This document shows, in pieces, positions 35,518 to 44,530 of a DNA stretch of 64,000 bases. The stretch is from Gammaproteobacteria bacterium (GTDB lineage Bacteria; Pseudomonadota; Gammaproteobacteria; Steroidobacterales; Steroidobacteraceae). A program made the translations under genes and the position numbers. The DNA lies in NCBI GenBank assembly GCA_025355645.1, contig JANXZG010000026.1, positions 1 through 64,000 of the forward strand, in the 5' to 3' direction. The notes beneath the pieces are model-generated. The model saw only the letters and a list, made by a program, of their open reading frames with translations. It was not told where the DNA came from and searched no databases. Each line of letters begins with the position of its first letter. Position 1 is the first letter of the stretch.

Positions 35518-36317
35518 CTAGCGCGATTTCGCCACTACTTCTTCGTAGGAATGCGCCAAGGCAAGATAGTACCGATTCAAGCGCCGATCCGCGGTGATCG
35601 CCTGCTGAAAGCCCTGTTCCAGATGATCGATTTGCGCAGGCGTGAGTCGCGTCAGGTCCTCCTCGCCGCTGAGTTTTATCATCGCCGCATCATAGGCCGC
35701 GGCACTCATGGACAGGATGTCCAGGTTTCCCAGGGAGCTTTGCAGGCGATTCTGCTCGTCGCGACTCATGTTTTCGTGCTCTGTATTGAGTGTCGCCATG
35801 GCGCGCTGCAACTCATAGGAGGCATCATTGGCTGTCTTGTTCAGATAATCCTGATAGTCGTACAGGGTGCCGTAAAGAGCCATTAGTTCATAGGGAATAT
35901 AGGAGCCGGCATTCGACTCGTGCACGACTCGCCTCTGAGAACCCATCAGCTGTGAGTAGGGGCGAACATAAATGAGGCGGTCACCCGGCCCTTGAGCGCC
36001 CTCTGGCGCAGACGCTGCACTACGCCGAGATCAGCGCGATGCTGGCGCTCCGCCCACTCGTTAATCCTGGCATTGAAATCAAGGTTCTTGCGGTTCGCCT
36101 GCACCTCGCGCAGCAGCATGTCCATGCCCTCATGGGCCTGGTGACGATGATGAAAATACTCGACCGTCTTTTCGAGGCAGACGGCGATCAGCAAACCCAT
36201 CGTGATGGTCGCAATGTGGATGATGAAGCTCCTCCACGTATGCACAGATTCATACGGCGCATGGACATCTAACATATAAATCCCTCGTCCTTCGTGGTGC
36301 ATCTGACGATACAGCAA
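35518..36317 (-). pseudogene. Single-span membrane protein, apparently frameshifted
   Basis: Two minus-strand frames abut at 35946 with a TGATG overlap. The first (35946-36317, 123 residues) has HTWRSFIIHIATITMGLLIA, a membrane helix, then a soluble helical part KTVEYFHHRHQAHEGMDMLL. The second (35518-35946, 142 residues) continues as a helical domain (SYIPYELMALYGTLYDYQDY). As I recall the family, one uninterrupted chain of about 250 residues carries both parts, so I read this as one gene with a frameshift near 35945. A genuine two-gene arrangement with translational coupling is possible. Function unknown. Confidence 0.6.
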
Positions 36318-36463
36318 TCGCGTTTAATCACGAAGAGCTGCTCTAATGGCCTCCTCAAAACGCTCATTTTACCGTTAGCCGCGACGGCTTGCGGCCAGCA
36401 GCCGATGGACCTTGCGCCTGGTGGCCTGCTGACAATCCCATCGCGCGTAGCATGTATTTGCCC

Positions 36464-39460
36464 CTAGTGAAAATCCCGGGAGCTGACCATGAGGTCCCCG
36501 AGCATTGCGGAGAGGTTCGTCAGGCGCTGCGCAATCAGGTGCAGCACATCGCCTTCGCGTTGCACCTTGCCGCGCACTTCAAGCAATCGCGAGTCGATCA
36601 GCGCCGCGTGCTGCGCGGTTGCGATGCGTTCCCAGACGATCAGATTCGCATACCCGGTCTCGTCCTCCATGGTGACGAAGACGACGCCGCTCGCACTGCC
36701 CGGGCGCTGGCGCATGATGACAAGTCCTGCGGTGCGCACGATCCTTCCATTCGGCTGGTCCCACAGCGCCTGGTGCGGTATGAGACCCCGTTGCGCCAGG
36801 CGCTCGCGCAGCAGCGCAAGCGGATGGCGCCGCAGGGTGAGCCCTAAGCTGCCGTAGTCGGCCACGATCTGCTGGCCTTCCTTGGGCGCGCGCAGCAGTG
36901 GCACGCCCTCCGGGATCACTGTCGCGGCGGGCAGCAGCGGTAGCACCCGCTCGACGCCGCTGACCTGCCAGACGCTGCGATAGCGATGCCCGGTCAGGTC
37001 CAGAAGCGCATCGGCCGCCGCGAGCGCCTCAAGGTCCCCCCTGTCGAGGCGGGCGCGCTCCGCAAGATCGGCAATATCCCCGAAAGGACGCGTGGCACGC
37101 GCGCTGAGCAGCCGGTCCGCGCCCGCCTGCGACAGGTGCCTGACCATCCGCAGTCCTAAGCGCACGGCCGCCCGCCCATCCTTGCGCCGCTCGAGCGTGC
37201 AATCCCAGTGGCTCACCTCGAGCGCGACGGGACGCACCTCGACGCCATGCGCGCGTACATCGCGCACTAGCTGCGCCGGCGCATAGAAGCCCATCGGCTG
37301 GCTGTTGACTAGCGCGGCGCAGAACGCCGCCGGCTCATGGCATTTGAGCCAGGCCGAGACATAGACAAGCAGGGCGAAGCTCGCTGCATGCGACTCGGGA
37401 AACCCATACTCGCCGAACCCCAGGATCTGCTTGAAGATCTGCCGCGCAAACGTCTCGGGCAACCCGTGCTCACGCATGCCCTCGATCAGGCGCCGCTCAA
37501 AGGGCTCCATGCCGCCCTTGCGTTTCCACGCCGCCATCGCGCGGCGCAGCTGATCCGCCTCGCCCGGCGTGAAGCCTGCGGCGACGATGGCGAGCTGCAT
37601 GACCTGCTCCTGGAAAATCGGCACGCCGAGGGTGCGCTTGAGCACCGATTCGACCGCCGGGCTCGGGTAAGTCACCGGTTCTTCATCGTTGCGGCGGCGT
37701 AAGTAAGGATGCACCATCTCGCCCTGGATCGGGCCCGGGCGCACGATCGCCACCTCGATCACGAGGTCGTAGTAATTGCGTGGCCGCAGGCGCGGCAGCA
37801 TCGCCATCTGCGCGCGCGACTCGATCTGGAAGACGCCAGTCGTATCGGCGCGGCAGATCATCTCGTAGACCGCCGGGTCCTCCGGCGGCACGTTCGAGAG
37901 CTGCAATGGCCCCTCGACGGCCGCAGAGCCGCCGAATTCGTTGACCAGGTCAAAGGTGCGGCGGATTGCCGCAAGCATGCCGAGGCCCAGCACATCCACC
38001 TTGAGCAGCCCGAGCGCATCGAGGTCATCCTTGTCCCACTGGATCACGGTTCGCTCGGGCATCGCCGCGTTCTCGATCGGCACGAGCTCATCGAGGCGAT
38101 GGCGGGCGATCACGAAGCCGCCGACATGCTGCGACAGGTGCCGCGGAAAACCCAGGATCTGCTCGAGGAGCGCATCGTGGCGCTCCGCGCTTGCGCGGCC
38201 GAGCGCCTTGGCAAGATCGCGTAGCGCGCTACGCCTACGGTAAGAGATCACGGTCGCGGCGAGCGCCGCGCGCTCGCGGCCATACTTGGCATAGATGTAC
38301 TGGATAACCTCCTCGCGCCGCTCATGCTCGAAGTCGACGTCGATGTCCGGCGGCTCATTGCGCTCGCGCGAAATAAAGCGCTCGAACAGCATCGACATGC
38401 GCGACGGATCGACCGCCGTGATCTGCAGGCAATAACAGACCACCGAGTTGGCCGCCGAGCCGCGCCCCTGGCAGAGGATCCCGCGCGAGCGCGCAAACAC
38501 CACGATATCGTGGACCGTCAGGAAAAAAGGCTCGTATTGAAGGTCGGCAATCAGACGCAGCTCATGCTCGATGCCCTCACGCACCGCCGGCGGCACGCCT
38601 TCGGGCCAGCGCTCCAGCGCGCCGCGCTCGGTCAGCGCGCGCAGATGGCTCGTGGGTGTCTGGCCTTGCGGCACGATCTCCTCCGGGTACTCGTAGCGCA
38701 GCTCATCGAGCGAGAAATGGCAGCGCGCGGCGATCTCGAGCGTCGCGGCCAGAAGCTGCGCAGGGTACAGCTCGCGCAAGCGGTTCAAGGGGCGCAGGCA
38801 ACGCTCGCCATTCGGGTGCAGCGCGTAGCCGGCCTGGTCCACCGTGGTATTCAGGCGGATCGCCGTCAGCACATCCTGCAGTGCACGCCGGCTGCGCCGG
38901 TGCATGTGCACATCGCCTGCGGCCACGCACGGCAGGCCGAGCGCCTCTGCGAGCAGCGTCAGGCTCGCCAGGCGCCGCGCATCGAGGCCGCTGGTTAAAA
39001 GCTCAACCCCGATCCACAGACGTCCGGCAAAACGCTCACGCAGCCATGTACCCTGCTCCTGCTGGCGCGCGGCGCACGCAGCGCCTGCCGGCGGCAGCCA
39101 GATGATCAGGCACTCTGCGAGTGCTCCTTCAAGATCGGCGCGCGCGAGCGCGTAGCTGCCCTTCGGGCTGGCGCGGCGCGCCTTGCTGATCAGGCGGCAT
39201 AGCGCGCCGTAGCCTGCGCGTGAAGTCGCGAGCGCCACGAGGCTCAAGTCATCGGTGCAGTGCAGTTCGCTGCCGATCAGCAGGGGAAGCCCCTGCGCTT
39301 TGGCGGCAACGTGGGCGCGCACGATGCCGGCGAGCGAGCATTCGTCGGTCACCGCAAGCGCCTGGTAGCCAAGCCATGCGGCCTGTGCGACGAGCTCCTC
39401 GGGCTGCGAGGCGCCGCGCAGGAAGGAGAAATTGCTCAGCGCATGAAGCTCGGCGTACAT
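36464..39460 (-). CDS. dnaE2: Error-prone DNA polymerase DnaE2
   Basis: 998 residues from the ATG at 39460 (MYAELHALSNFSFLRGASQP, the PHP domain). The open frame upstream is only antisense-like read-through over imuB. Catalytic acidic residues lie in NEPPDIDVDFEHERREEVIQ and DALGLLKVDVLGLGMLAAIR. An OB domain appears near the end (GLVIMRQRPGSASGVVFVTM). DnaE2 is a C-family polymerase without its own clamp-loader specificity that works with ImuA and ImuB in damage-induced mutagenesis. It is the last gene of the lexA-imuA-imuB-dnaE2 unit. The 146 bp after the stop hold no gene that I see. Confidence 0.95.
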   Translation of the reverse strand: MYAELHALSNFSFLRGASQPEELVAQAAWLGYQALAVTDECSLAGIVRAHVAAKAQGLPLLIGSELHCTDDLSLVALATSRAGYGALCRLISKARRASPKGSYALARADLEGALAECLIIWLPPAGAACAARQQEQGTWLRERFAGRLWIGVELLTSGLDARRLASLTLLAEALGLPCVAAGDVHMHRRSRRALQDVLTAIRLNTTVDQAGYALHPNGERCLRPLNRLRELYPAQLLAATLEIAARCHFSLDELRYEYPEEIVPQGQTPTSHLRALTERGALERWPEGVPPAVREGIEHELRLIADLQYEPFFLTVHDIVVFARSRGILCQGRGSAANSVVCYCLQITAVDPSRMSMLFERFISRERNEPPDIDVDFEHERREEVIQYIYAKYGRERAALAATVISYRRRSALRDLAKALGRASAERHDALLEQILGFPRHLSQHVGGFVIARHRLDELVPIENAAMPERTVIQWDKDDLDALGLLKVDVLGLGMLAAIRRTFDLVNEFGGSAAVEGPLQLSNVPPEDPAVYEMICRADTTGVFQIESRAQMAMLPRLRPRNYYDLVIEVAIVRPGPIQGEMVHPYLRRRNDEEPVTYPSPAVESVLKRTLGVPIFQEQVMQLAIVAAGFTPGEADQLRRAMAAWKRKGGMEPFERRLIEGMREHGLPETFARQIFKQILGFGEYGFPESHAASFALLVYVSAWLKCHEPAAFCAALVNSQPMGFYAPAQLVRDVRAHGVEVRPVALEVSHWDCTLERRKDGRAAVRLGLRMVRHLSQAGADRLLSARATRPFGDIADLAERARLDRGDLEALAAADALLDLTGHRYRSVWQVSGVERVLPLLPAATVIPEGVPLLRAPKEGQQIVADYGSLGLTLRRHPLALLRERLAQRGLIPHQALWDQPNGRIVRTAGLVIMRQRPGSASGVVFVTMEDETGYANLIVWERIATAQHAALIDSRLLEVRGKVQREGDVLHLIAQRLTNLSAMLGDLMVSSRDFH

Positions 39461-39476
39461 CGCGGGAACCGGCGCG

Positions 39477-40865
39477 TCAGGCAAATACGCCGTGCAGGTA
39501 CCAGCGCTTGCTGTGTCGTTCCTGGAAGATCCACCACTTGGCGCCGTGCGACTGACGCATGACGTAGTAATCGCGGGCGACTCCCCTGCCATCCCACCAC
39601 CCACTCTCGATGCGCTCGGGGCCCTGTTCCGCAATGCCATCGGCCGGTGGCAAAGGCATAGGTGTGTCGAGCAGCCACAGCGGCCGCGGCAGCAGCGTAC
39701 CCGCCGGGGATTCGCACAGCGTCGCGGCCGCGAGTTGTAGCGCATGCACGCGCCGCCAGGCCGCCTCCGGCCGGTGCTCGCAGATCGCGGACACGCCATA
39801 CACCGCGCGCACGCCGAGCCTTGCACGCAGGCGCTCGACCAGCTGCACGGCGGTATCGCGGGCTTGCGCGCCGCCCTGCCCTGCAAAGACGCCAAGGGAG
39901 GCTGCCGACAGGGGCTGCAGGCGGCCCGAGATGACTTCGATGGCGCGCACAGGAGCCGCGAGTTCAAGACCCAGCAGGCGTTGCGCAAGCACGTCCCGCA
40001 GGCGCCGATACTCACTCGTGACGCTCGCCAGGCCAAGCCGCAGTCGCGTCGTGGGCGCAGAGCGATGCCGCAGGCGCAACTCCACGCCCTGGATGCCGGC
40101 CTGGCGCATGCGCAGGAATGCGGCACAGCGCTCCAGCACGGGCTCGAGCGCCTGCTCGAGATACGCGGCATGCTCGATCTCGGCATCGAAATCGCATCTC
40201 TCGCGAAAACGCTCGCGCGGCACGAACGAGCGACGCGGCGCGCTCGATCGCCCCAGGGCAATGTCCAGGTCAAGCAGCGCAGCGGGGCCAAAGCGCCGGG
40301 CAAGGCCGGCGCGCGGCAAGCGCAGCAACTCACCGATGCTCGCGACGCCCATCGAGCGCAAGGTCTGCAGGCGATCCGCATCCCAGGTGGTGCAGGCTAT
40401 GGGCAAGCGCGCGAGGCTGCCGGCAAGCAACGAAGGATCCTCGAGCAGTATCCGCTGCCCTGAGCGCGCGAACCACAGCGCCGCGAGCGTCGCCGGCGCG
40501 ATCGCGCTATGGGCAGGTACCGCAAGTTCCCGCCAGCATGCATCGATGTCGGCATGCAGGCGCTGTGCGCTGCCGAACAGGCGCACACTTCCCCGAAGCT
40601 CGAGCAACAGCGCATTCGGCGCTTCGATACTGACAAAGGAGGTAAAGCGCTGCGCCTGATGGGCGAGGCGCGGAAGCGCCATAGCCGCCTGTTCGTCATC
40701 GCCGAGCGAGGGAAACAGCGCCGCATACCATAGCTGCCGGGGAGCGGCAGCGCGCGCGACCTGGGGTTGCGGCGGACCGGGGACAAGCGTCGGCGCCGGC
40801 AGCGCCGGCGCATTCGCCCCGGCGAACAAGTCTGCCGTGCGCGGACGGCTGCGATGCGCTCTCAT
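39477..40865 (-). CDS. imuB: ImuB, Y-family polymerase-like mutagenesis protein
   Basis: 462 residues. The Y-family fold is recognisable (WYAALFPSLGDDEQAAMALP, then APNALLLELRGSVRLFGSAQ), but the palm acidic motifs of an active polymerase are not conserved, as in known ImuB proteins. The little-finger region and C-terminal tail end in WWIFQERHSKRWYLHGVFA. In Caulobacter and mycobacteria ImuB is the hub that binds the clamp, ImuA and DnaE2. It overlaps imuA by 4 bp (ATGA) and ends 16 bp before dnaE2. Confidence 0.92.
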   Translation of the reverse strand: MRAHRSRPRTADLFAGANAPALPAPTLVPGPPQPQVARAAAPRQLWYAALFPSLGDDEQAAMALPRLAHQAQRFTSFVSIEAPNALLLELRGSVRLFGSAQRLHADIDACWRELAVPAHSAIAPATLAALWFARSGQRILLEDPSLLAGSLARLPIACTTWDADRLQTLRSMGVASIGELLRLPRAGLARRFGPAALLDLDIALGRSSAPRRSFVPRERFRERCDFDAEIEHAAYLEQALEPVLERCAAFLRMRQAGIQGVELRLRHRSAPTTRLRLGLASVTSEYRRLRDVLAQRLLGLELAAPVRAIEVISGRLQPLSAASLGVFAGQGGAQARDTAVQLVERLRARLGVRAVYGVSAICEHRPEAAWRRVHALQLAAATLCESPAGTLLPRPLWLLDTPMPLPPADGIAEQGPERIESGWWDGRGVARDYYVMRQSHGAKWWIFQERHSKRWYLHGVFA

Positions 40866-41503
40866 GACTCGCCGAGGGCAATGGGGCCGAGCTGCCCGCC
40901 CTGCACCTTGATCAGTTCCAGGTGGGAGGCCGAGCAGCCCCCGGTCATCAGCAGCCGCAGGCTGGCGGGCGAGGATTCGAAACGATGGCGCTGGGGACGA
41001 AATAGCACGCCGAGTGCGCCGCCCGCCTCCGCCGCGAGCTTCAGACGCCGCAACCAGCGATCGTCACTGCCTTTGAGCCATAGCAACACCGCGGCGCAGA
41101 CACCCGAGCCCAAGGCCTGCTCGGCGGCCCACAGGGCCTCAGTAGCTGTGACGGGCCGCACCACGAGCAGGCGATCGAGCTCGATGCCCTGCTGCACCAG
41201 CGCAGGCGCATAAGGCTCGTACGGAGGAGCAATCCAGACGAGCCACGGCACATCGTTCCCTGGCAGGCGCTGCTGGGATTGAACCAGAGCAGGCAAGAAC
41301 AGCTGCACTTCGCCCAGGCCCGTCGCATCGATCAGTACCTCGACCAGCGAGGCTGTCGGCCAGCCCCCGCCGGGCAGGCGCATGTCCAAGGAGGGATTGC
41401 CGGTGGGCCAGACCGGACGAGACGCACGGGCCGCGCCGTCCTTTAGCTTCCAGACGCGTGCATCGGCCAGGATATCCGCAAGCGATGTCGCCTCACGCAG
41501 CAT
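40862..41503 (-). CDS. imuA: ImuA, RecA-like mutagenesis protein
   Basis: 213 residues from the ATG at 41503, which overlaps the lexA stop by 11 bp; a TTG at 41536 would add 11 residues. It resembles a degenerate RecA core: [20 protein letters not shown] replaces the Walker A region, followed by [20 protein letters not shown] and [20 protein letters not shown]. ImuA partners ImuB in the DnaE2 mutasome. The position between lexA and imuB and the two LexA boxes upstream of lexA make it SOS-regulated. Confidence 0.9.
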   Translation of the reverse strand: MLREATSLADILADARVWKLKDGAARASRPVWPTGNPSLDMRLPGGGWPTASLVEVLIDATGLGEVQLFLPALVQSQQRLPGNDVPWLVWIAPPYEPYAPALVQQGIELDRLLVVRPVTATEALWAAEQALGSGVCAAVLLWLKGSDDRWLRRLKLAAEAGGALGVLFRPQRHRFESSPASLRLLMTGGCSASHLELIKVQGGQLGPIALGES

Positions 41504-42116
41504 CCACGTCTTTACCGCGTCGCAAGACGCCAACAACGATTCCCTCGATGATCATCGGCTGAACCTTCAGATCAACTCGTATGGGTTCGAAATCCGCATT
41601 TTCCGGCAACAGCCAGACGATCGAGCCTTCCTGCCGGTAGCGCTTGACCGTGACTTCGTTTTCAAGGCGCGCAACGACGATCTGGCGATTGCGGACCTCG
41701 GGAGTGCGATGCACGGCCACCAGGTCGCCATCGAGGATGCCGGCGTTCTTCATGCTCATGCCGCGCACTTTCAACAGGTAATGCGGTTGCGGCTGGAACA
41801 ATTGCGGATCGATCTGATAACGCGCTTCGATATGTTCTTCGGCCAGGATCGGCTGGCCGGCAGCGACCCGGCCGATCAGCGGCAGGCCCAGTTGTTCGCG
41901 CAGGATGTCCTTGAGCTGGATTCCGCGCGAGGTGCCGGGAATCAGGTCGATGACCCCTTTACGCTGCAGGGCCCGCAGGTGTTCCTCGGCTGCATTCGGA
42001 GAGCGAAAGCCCAGGGTACGGGCGATTTCCGCACGAGTCGGCGGCATGCCGCTCTCGGCGATGGCGTTCTGTATGAGCCGCAGGATTTGGGTTTGACGAG
42101 GCGTAAGGTCAGACAT
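41493..42116 (-). CDS. lexA: LexA repressor
   Basis: 207 residues. N-terminal winged helix ([20 protein letters not shown]) for DNA binding; self-cleavage site Ala86-Gly87 in RVAAGQP; catalytic Ser121 in [11 protein letters not shown] and Lys158 in EVTVKRY. It represses the SOS regulon until RecA filaments trigger cleavage. It is the first gene of an operon with imuA, imuB and dnaE2, and two boxes directly upstream indicate that it represses the whole cassette including itself. Confidence 0.97.
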   Translation of the reverse strand: MSDLTPRQTQILRLIQNAIAESGMPPTRAEIARTLGFRSPNAAEEHLRALQRKGVIDLIPGTSRGIQLKDILREQLGLPLIGRVAAGQPILAEEHIEARYQIDPQLFQPQPHYLLKVRGMSMKNAGILDGDLVAVHRTPEVRNRQIVVARLENEVTVKRYRQEGSIVWLLPENADFEPIRVDLKVQPMIIEGIVVGVLRRGKDVDAA

Positions 42117-42123
42117 GCATCAC

Positions 42124-42139
42124 CTGTATATGTAACCAG
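42124..42139 (-). promoter_or_regulatory. LexA (SOS) box 1
   Basis: CTGTATATGTAACCAG fits the gammaproteobacterial consensus CTGT-N8-ACAG with one mismatch (CCAG). It lies 7 bp upstream of the lexA start, so bound LexA would cover the ribosome-binding and start region. Confidence 0.8.
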
Positions 42140-42142
42140 TTA

Positions 42143-42158
42143 CTGGCATTATATACAG
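42143..42158 (-). promoter_or_regulatory. LexA (SOS) box 2
   Basis: CTGGCATTATATACAG fits CTGT-N8-ACAG with one mismatch (CTGG). It starts 3 bp from box 1 (19 bp start to start). Two adjacent boxes upstream of lexA resemble the paired sites of Escherichia coli lexA. Confidence 0.8.
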
Positions 42159-42392
42159 GCGTGAACGATTGGCAAGTTAAGGCTTCCAATCAAGGGTAGA
42201 GCGATGTATTGAATCCTCCCTACGCTGTCGCACAATGGCAACATAGGAGAATTAAGTTGCATACGACCCCGTGAATTCTTCTAATATAACGGTGTGTTGC
42301 AACGCGAGTGAGCCCGACTCCTACAGACTGGGTGCGCTGCGGCAATGCTTCCGTTTTTTCGACGACTTGTCACAACCCTAGGGGACTTTAAT

Positions 42393-42710
42393 ATGAAATT
42401 TGCAACGACATTGAAAGTAACGGCCGCCGCTGCCTGCCTTGTAGCGTTTGCCGGATGCACGGATCTGAAGCCGATTCAGGCGCAAATCGACGATCTGAAA
42501 TCACAGGTCAGCAAGCTGCAGGGCGACTCGGCCAAGAACGCCAGCGCCGCCGCCGCCGCCAGCAGCGCCGCCGCGAGCGCCGCCTCAACCGCCTCGGGCG
42601 CACAGAGCACGGCAAACCAGGCTCTGTCCATGGCGCAAGCCAACAAGGCCTCGATCGATGCCATTAACGACAAGATGGATCGCATGTTCAAGAAGAGCGT
42701 CTCGAAGTAA
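42393..42710 (+). CDS. Lpp-like alanine-zipper lipoprotein
   Basis: 105 residues. The lipoprotein signal MKFATTLKVTAAAACLVAFAGC ends in the lipobox FAGC, so the mature protein starts at Cys. A heptad-rich helix follows with an Ala/Ser-dominated core (repeated AAAAASSAAASAAS-type stretch) and then KASIDAINDKMDRMF. The last residue is Lys (KSVSK), as in Escherichia coli Lpp where the C-terminal Lys is linked to peptidoglycan. The member is longer than Lpp (58 mature residues). A strong terminator follows. A role in tethering the outer membrane is inferred. Confidence 0.82.
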   Translation: MKFATTLKVTAAAACLVAFAGCTDLKPIQAQIDDLKSQVSKLQGDSAKNASAAAAASSAAASAASTASGAQSTANQALSMAQANKASIDAINDKMDRMFKKSVSK

Positions 42711-42741
42711 GCTTCGATACATAGTCTCGTAAGAACGAGAA

Positions 42742-42771
42742 ACGCCGCGGTGACCCCGCGGCGTTTTTTTT
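42742..42771 (+). terminator. Intrinsic terminator after the Lpp-like gene
   Basis: ACGCCGCGG (42742-42750) pairs with CCGCGGCGT (42756-42764) around a 5-base loop, followed directly by a run of T to 42771. This is a textbook rho-independent terminator, as expected for an abundant lipoprotein transcript. Confidence 0.93.
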
Positions 42772-42960
42772 AGCGCGGCATTACTCACCGATAGCCGCTA
42801 ATGCAGAAATTCAACCACTTACGTCTTATTTGATTATCCAAGTCCACGAACGCAAATATTCCGCAGGCAAATCCATGTCAGAATTAGCATGGGATTAACC
42901 AGGAATATATTCCGGCAAAGCGATCGGGCAAAAAAACAACGGCCGGGAGTGGCCCGAATT

Positions 42961-43419
42961 ATGAACGTAACAACCACGCGCTATAGCCGCCTCGCGAGCG
43001 CCTGCGTAATGATGGTGACTGGCGGCTGTGTGACCGTGCAGTAAAACGCAAACGTTTCCGCACCCGTTCAGAAAACGACTTTTTCAGGAATCGCCCTGAC
43101 CCTTAACTATTTTTATTTTGTAGAAATCGACTGTACCTCGGCCGGAATACCGACGGTATCGGTTACAAAAATCGCCTCTCATGGATCTGTTCGAATCGAG
43201 AATGTCGATCATTTCACCGAATTCCCAACCACTAATCCAAGATCCGAATGCAATAGAAAAAAGAGCCCCAGTGCCGCGGTCGTGTATACGTCCGATAAAA
43301 CGTTTATCGGGGTTGACCGATTAGCCGTGAAATGCGTATTCCCAAGTGGAAACGTGCAGACAAAAGATTATGTGATAACAGTCGAGCAGCCGCCGAGCGC
43401 CCCTCCGCCCGCAGGCTGA
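42961..43419 (+). pseudogene. Small secreted lipoprotein gene with in-frame TAA
   Basis: One frame of 153 codons runs from the ATG at 42961 to the TGA at 43417, interrupted only by a TAA at 43042-43044. The N-terminus is a lipoprotein signal (LASACVMMVTGGC). After the stop comes NANVSAPVQKTTFSGI, then CTSAGIPTVSVTKIASHGSV and AVVYTSDKTFIGVDRLAVKC, ending Pro-rich. The paired cysteines and the pattern resemble small exported proteins of unknown function that I have seen in rhizobia and other soil bacteria. A CAA/CAG/AAA-to-TAA change would explain the stop. The flanks 42772-42960 and 43420-43494 contain nothing recognisable. Confidence 0.55.
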
Positions 43420-43494
43420 GCCCACTGGTTTTCTCGGCATTTTCTTGAGCCGTACTTCGGCTCCATGCGTTCGCCCACGATGCGGACTAGTCGC

Positions 43495-44427
43495 TCAGGC
43501 GCCAAGTACGGTGCCGACCTTGATGCCCGCCTGCGCACAGAATTGTGCCGCGGCAAGTTTCTTGCCCTCTTCCGGGCGCACCATTGCCACTTCGATCTGC
43601 GCGCCCTGCGCCGAGAGCATTATGCCGTGCTCGCCGATGGACGCGATCGCGCCGGGCGCCCCCTGCACCTGGACAAAAGTGCGCACCGGATGTTTGCGCG
43701 CCGAGAATAACTGCAGCTTCTTGCCGTTGAATGTCGTCCAAGCGCCCGGCGCCGGATCGCAGCCACGAATCAGGTTGTAGATCAGGTCGCCATGCTGGTG
43801 CCAATGGATGCGCGCCTCGGCGGCGCGGCACCAGCCCTCGTAGCTCGCCTTGGATTCATCCTGGGCGCGCTCCTGCTGCCGGCCACTGACCACGAGGTCC
43901 GCAGCCTCCAGCAGCGCCGCGATTCCCATCGGAAACAACCGGTCGAAATACACCTTGCCGAGCGTATCGTCGGGACTGATCGGAGTTTCCTTCTGCAACA
44001 CGATGGGACCTTCATCGAGTCCGTCGGTGGGCCGGAAGATCGTCAATCCCGTGTGCGTATCGCCGCGTATGATCGGCCAGTTGATTGAACTGGGGCCGCG
44101 ATAGCGCGGCAACAACGAGGGATGAAATCCAAGCGTGCCATAGCGCGGGATGGTCGCGAAATCCTGCGGTACGAACTGCAACACGAAGGCCATGATGCCG
44201 ACCTGCACATCGAGTGAACGCAGCACCGAGCGCGCCTCCTCGCTCTTGAGGTCCGGCAGGCGGAATAGGCGGATTCCGCGCTGTTCTGCTGCGGCCACCA
44301 TCGGATCCGGCGCGCTCCCGGGCTTTTCCGGCGCGCAGAACACGCCCGCTATTTCATCGCCCCGTGCTGCAAATGCCTCGAGGGAAGCCTTGCCAAAGTC
44401 CTTTTGCCCGATCATGGCGATGCGCAT
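43495..44427 (-). CDS. Stand-alone formyltransferase/10-formyl-H4F hydrolase-like protein
   Basis: 310 residues from the ATG at 44427; the open frame upstream is not conserved-looking. It contains the formyl-transferase domain and the small C-terminal OB-like domain of Fmt. The active region reads TLGFHPSLLPRYRGPSSINW, then GLTIFRPTDGLDEGPIVLQK. The His and Asp of Fmt are present, but the Asn of the N-x-H motif is replaced by Gly. The HPSLLPRxRGxSxINW wording matches the hydrolase domain of 10-formyl-H4F dehydrogenase (ALDH1L1) better than Fmt. Divergent from the serine-cycle genes, it probably handles formyl-H4F in C1 metabolism. The direction and acceptor are not known. Confidence 0.75.
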   Translation of the reverse strand: MRIAMIGQKDFGKASLEAFAARGDEIAGVFCAPEKPGSAPDPMVAAAEQRGIRLFRLPDLKSEEARSVLRSLDVQVGIMAFVLQFVPQDFATIPRYGTLGFHPSLLPRYRGPSSINWPIIRGDTHTGLTIFRPTDGLDEGPIVLQKETPISPDDTLGKVYFDRLFPMGIAALLEAADLVVSGRQQERAQDESKASYEGWCRAAEARIHWHQHGDLIYNLIRGCDPAPGAWTTFNGKKLQLFSARKHPVRTFVQVQGAPGAIASIGEHGIMLSAQGAQIEVAMVRPEEGKKLAAAQFCAQAGIKVGTVLGA

Positions 44428-44464
44428 GGGTGTCTGATCCTGTGTGAAATCCTGAACCAAAGTA

Positions 44465-44474
44465 TGATATATCA
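44465..44474. promoter_or_regulatory. Palindrome TGATATATCA, candidate GntR operator
   Basis: A perfect 10-bp palindrome in the 103-bp divergent region between the formyltransferase gene and sgaA. One-mismatch copies occur at 59166 and 59328 in the oxlT/gntR intergenic region. Its size and TG-AT-CA form suit FCD-type GntR regulators. Confidence 0.5.
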
Positions 44475-44530
44475 GACAGCCTGACGCTCGACAATCTGGC
44501 GCCTTCCCTTCACCTTCAGGAGATCCATCG

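Noticed and set aside
39461..40381. N-terminal 307-residue extension of DnaE2
   Set aside because: The frame is open through imuB, but the PHP domain starts at MYAELHALSNF (39460) and the extension is Arg/Cys-rich noise.
39610..40659. 349-codon plus-strand open frame
   Set aside because: It is antisense to imuB, Arg/Ser-rich, with no recognisable motif. imuB on the other strand has full family features.
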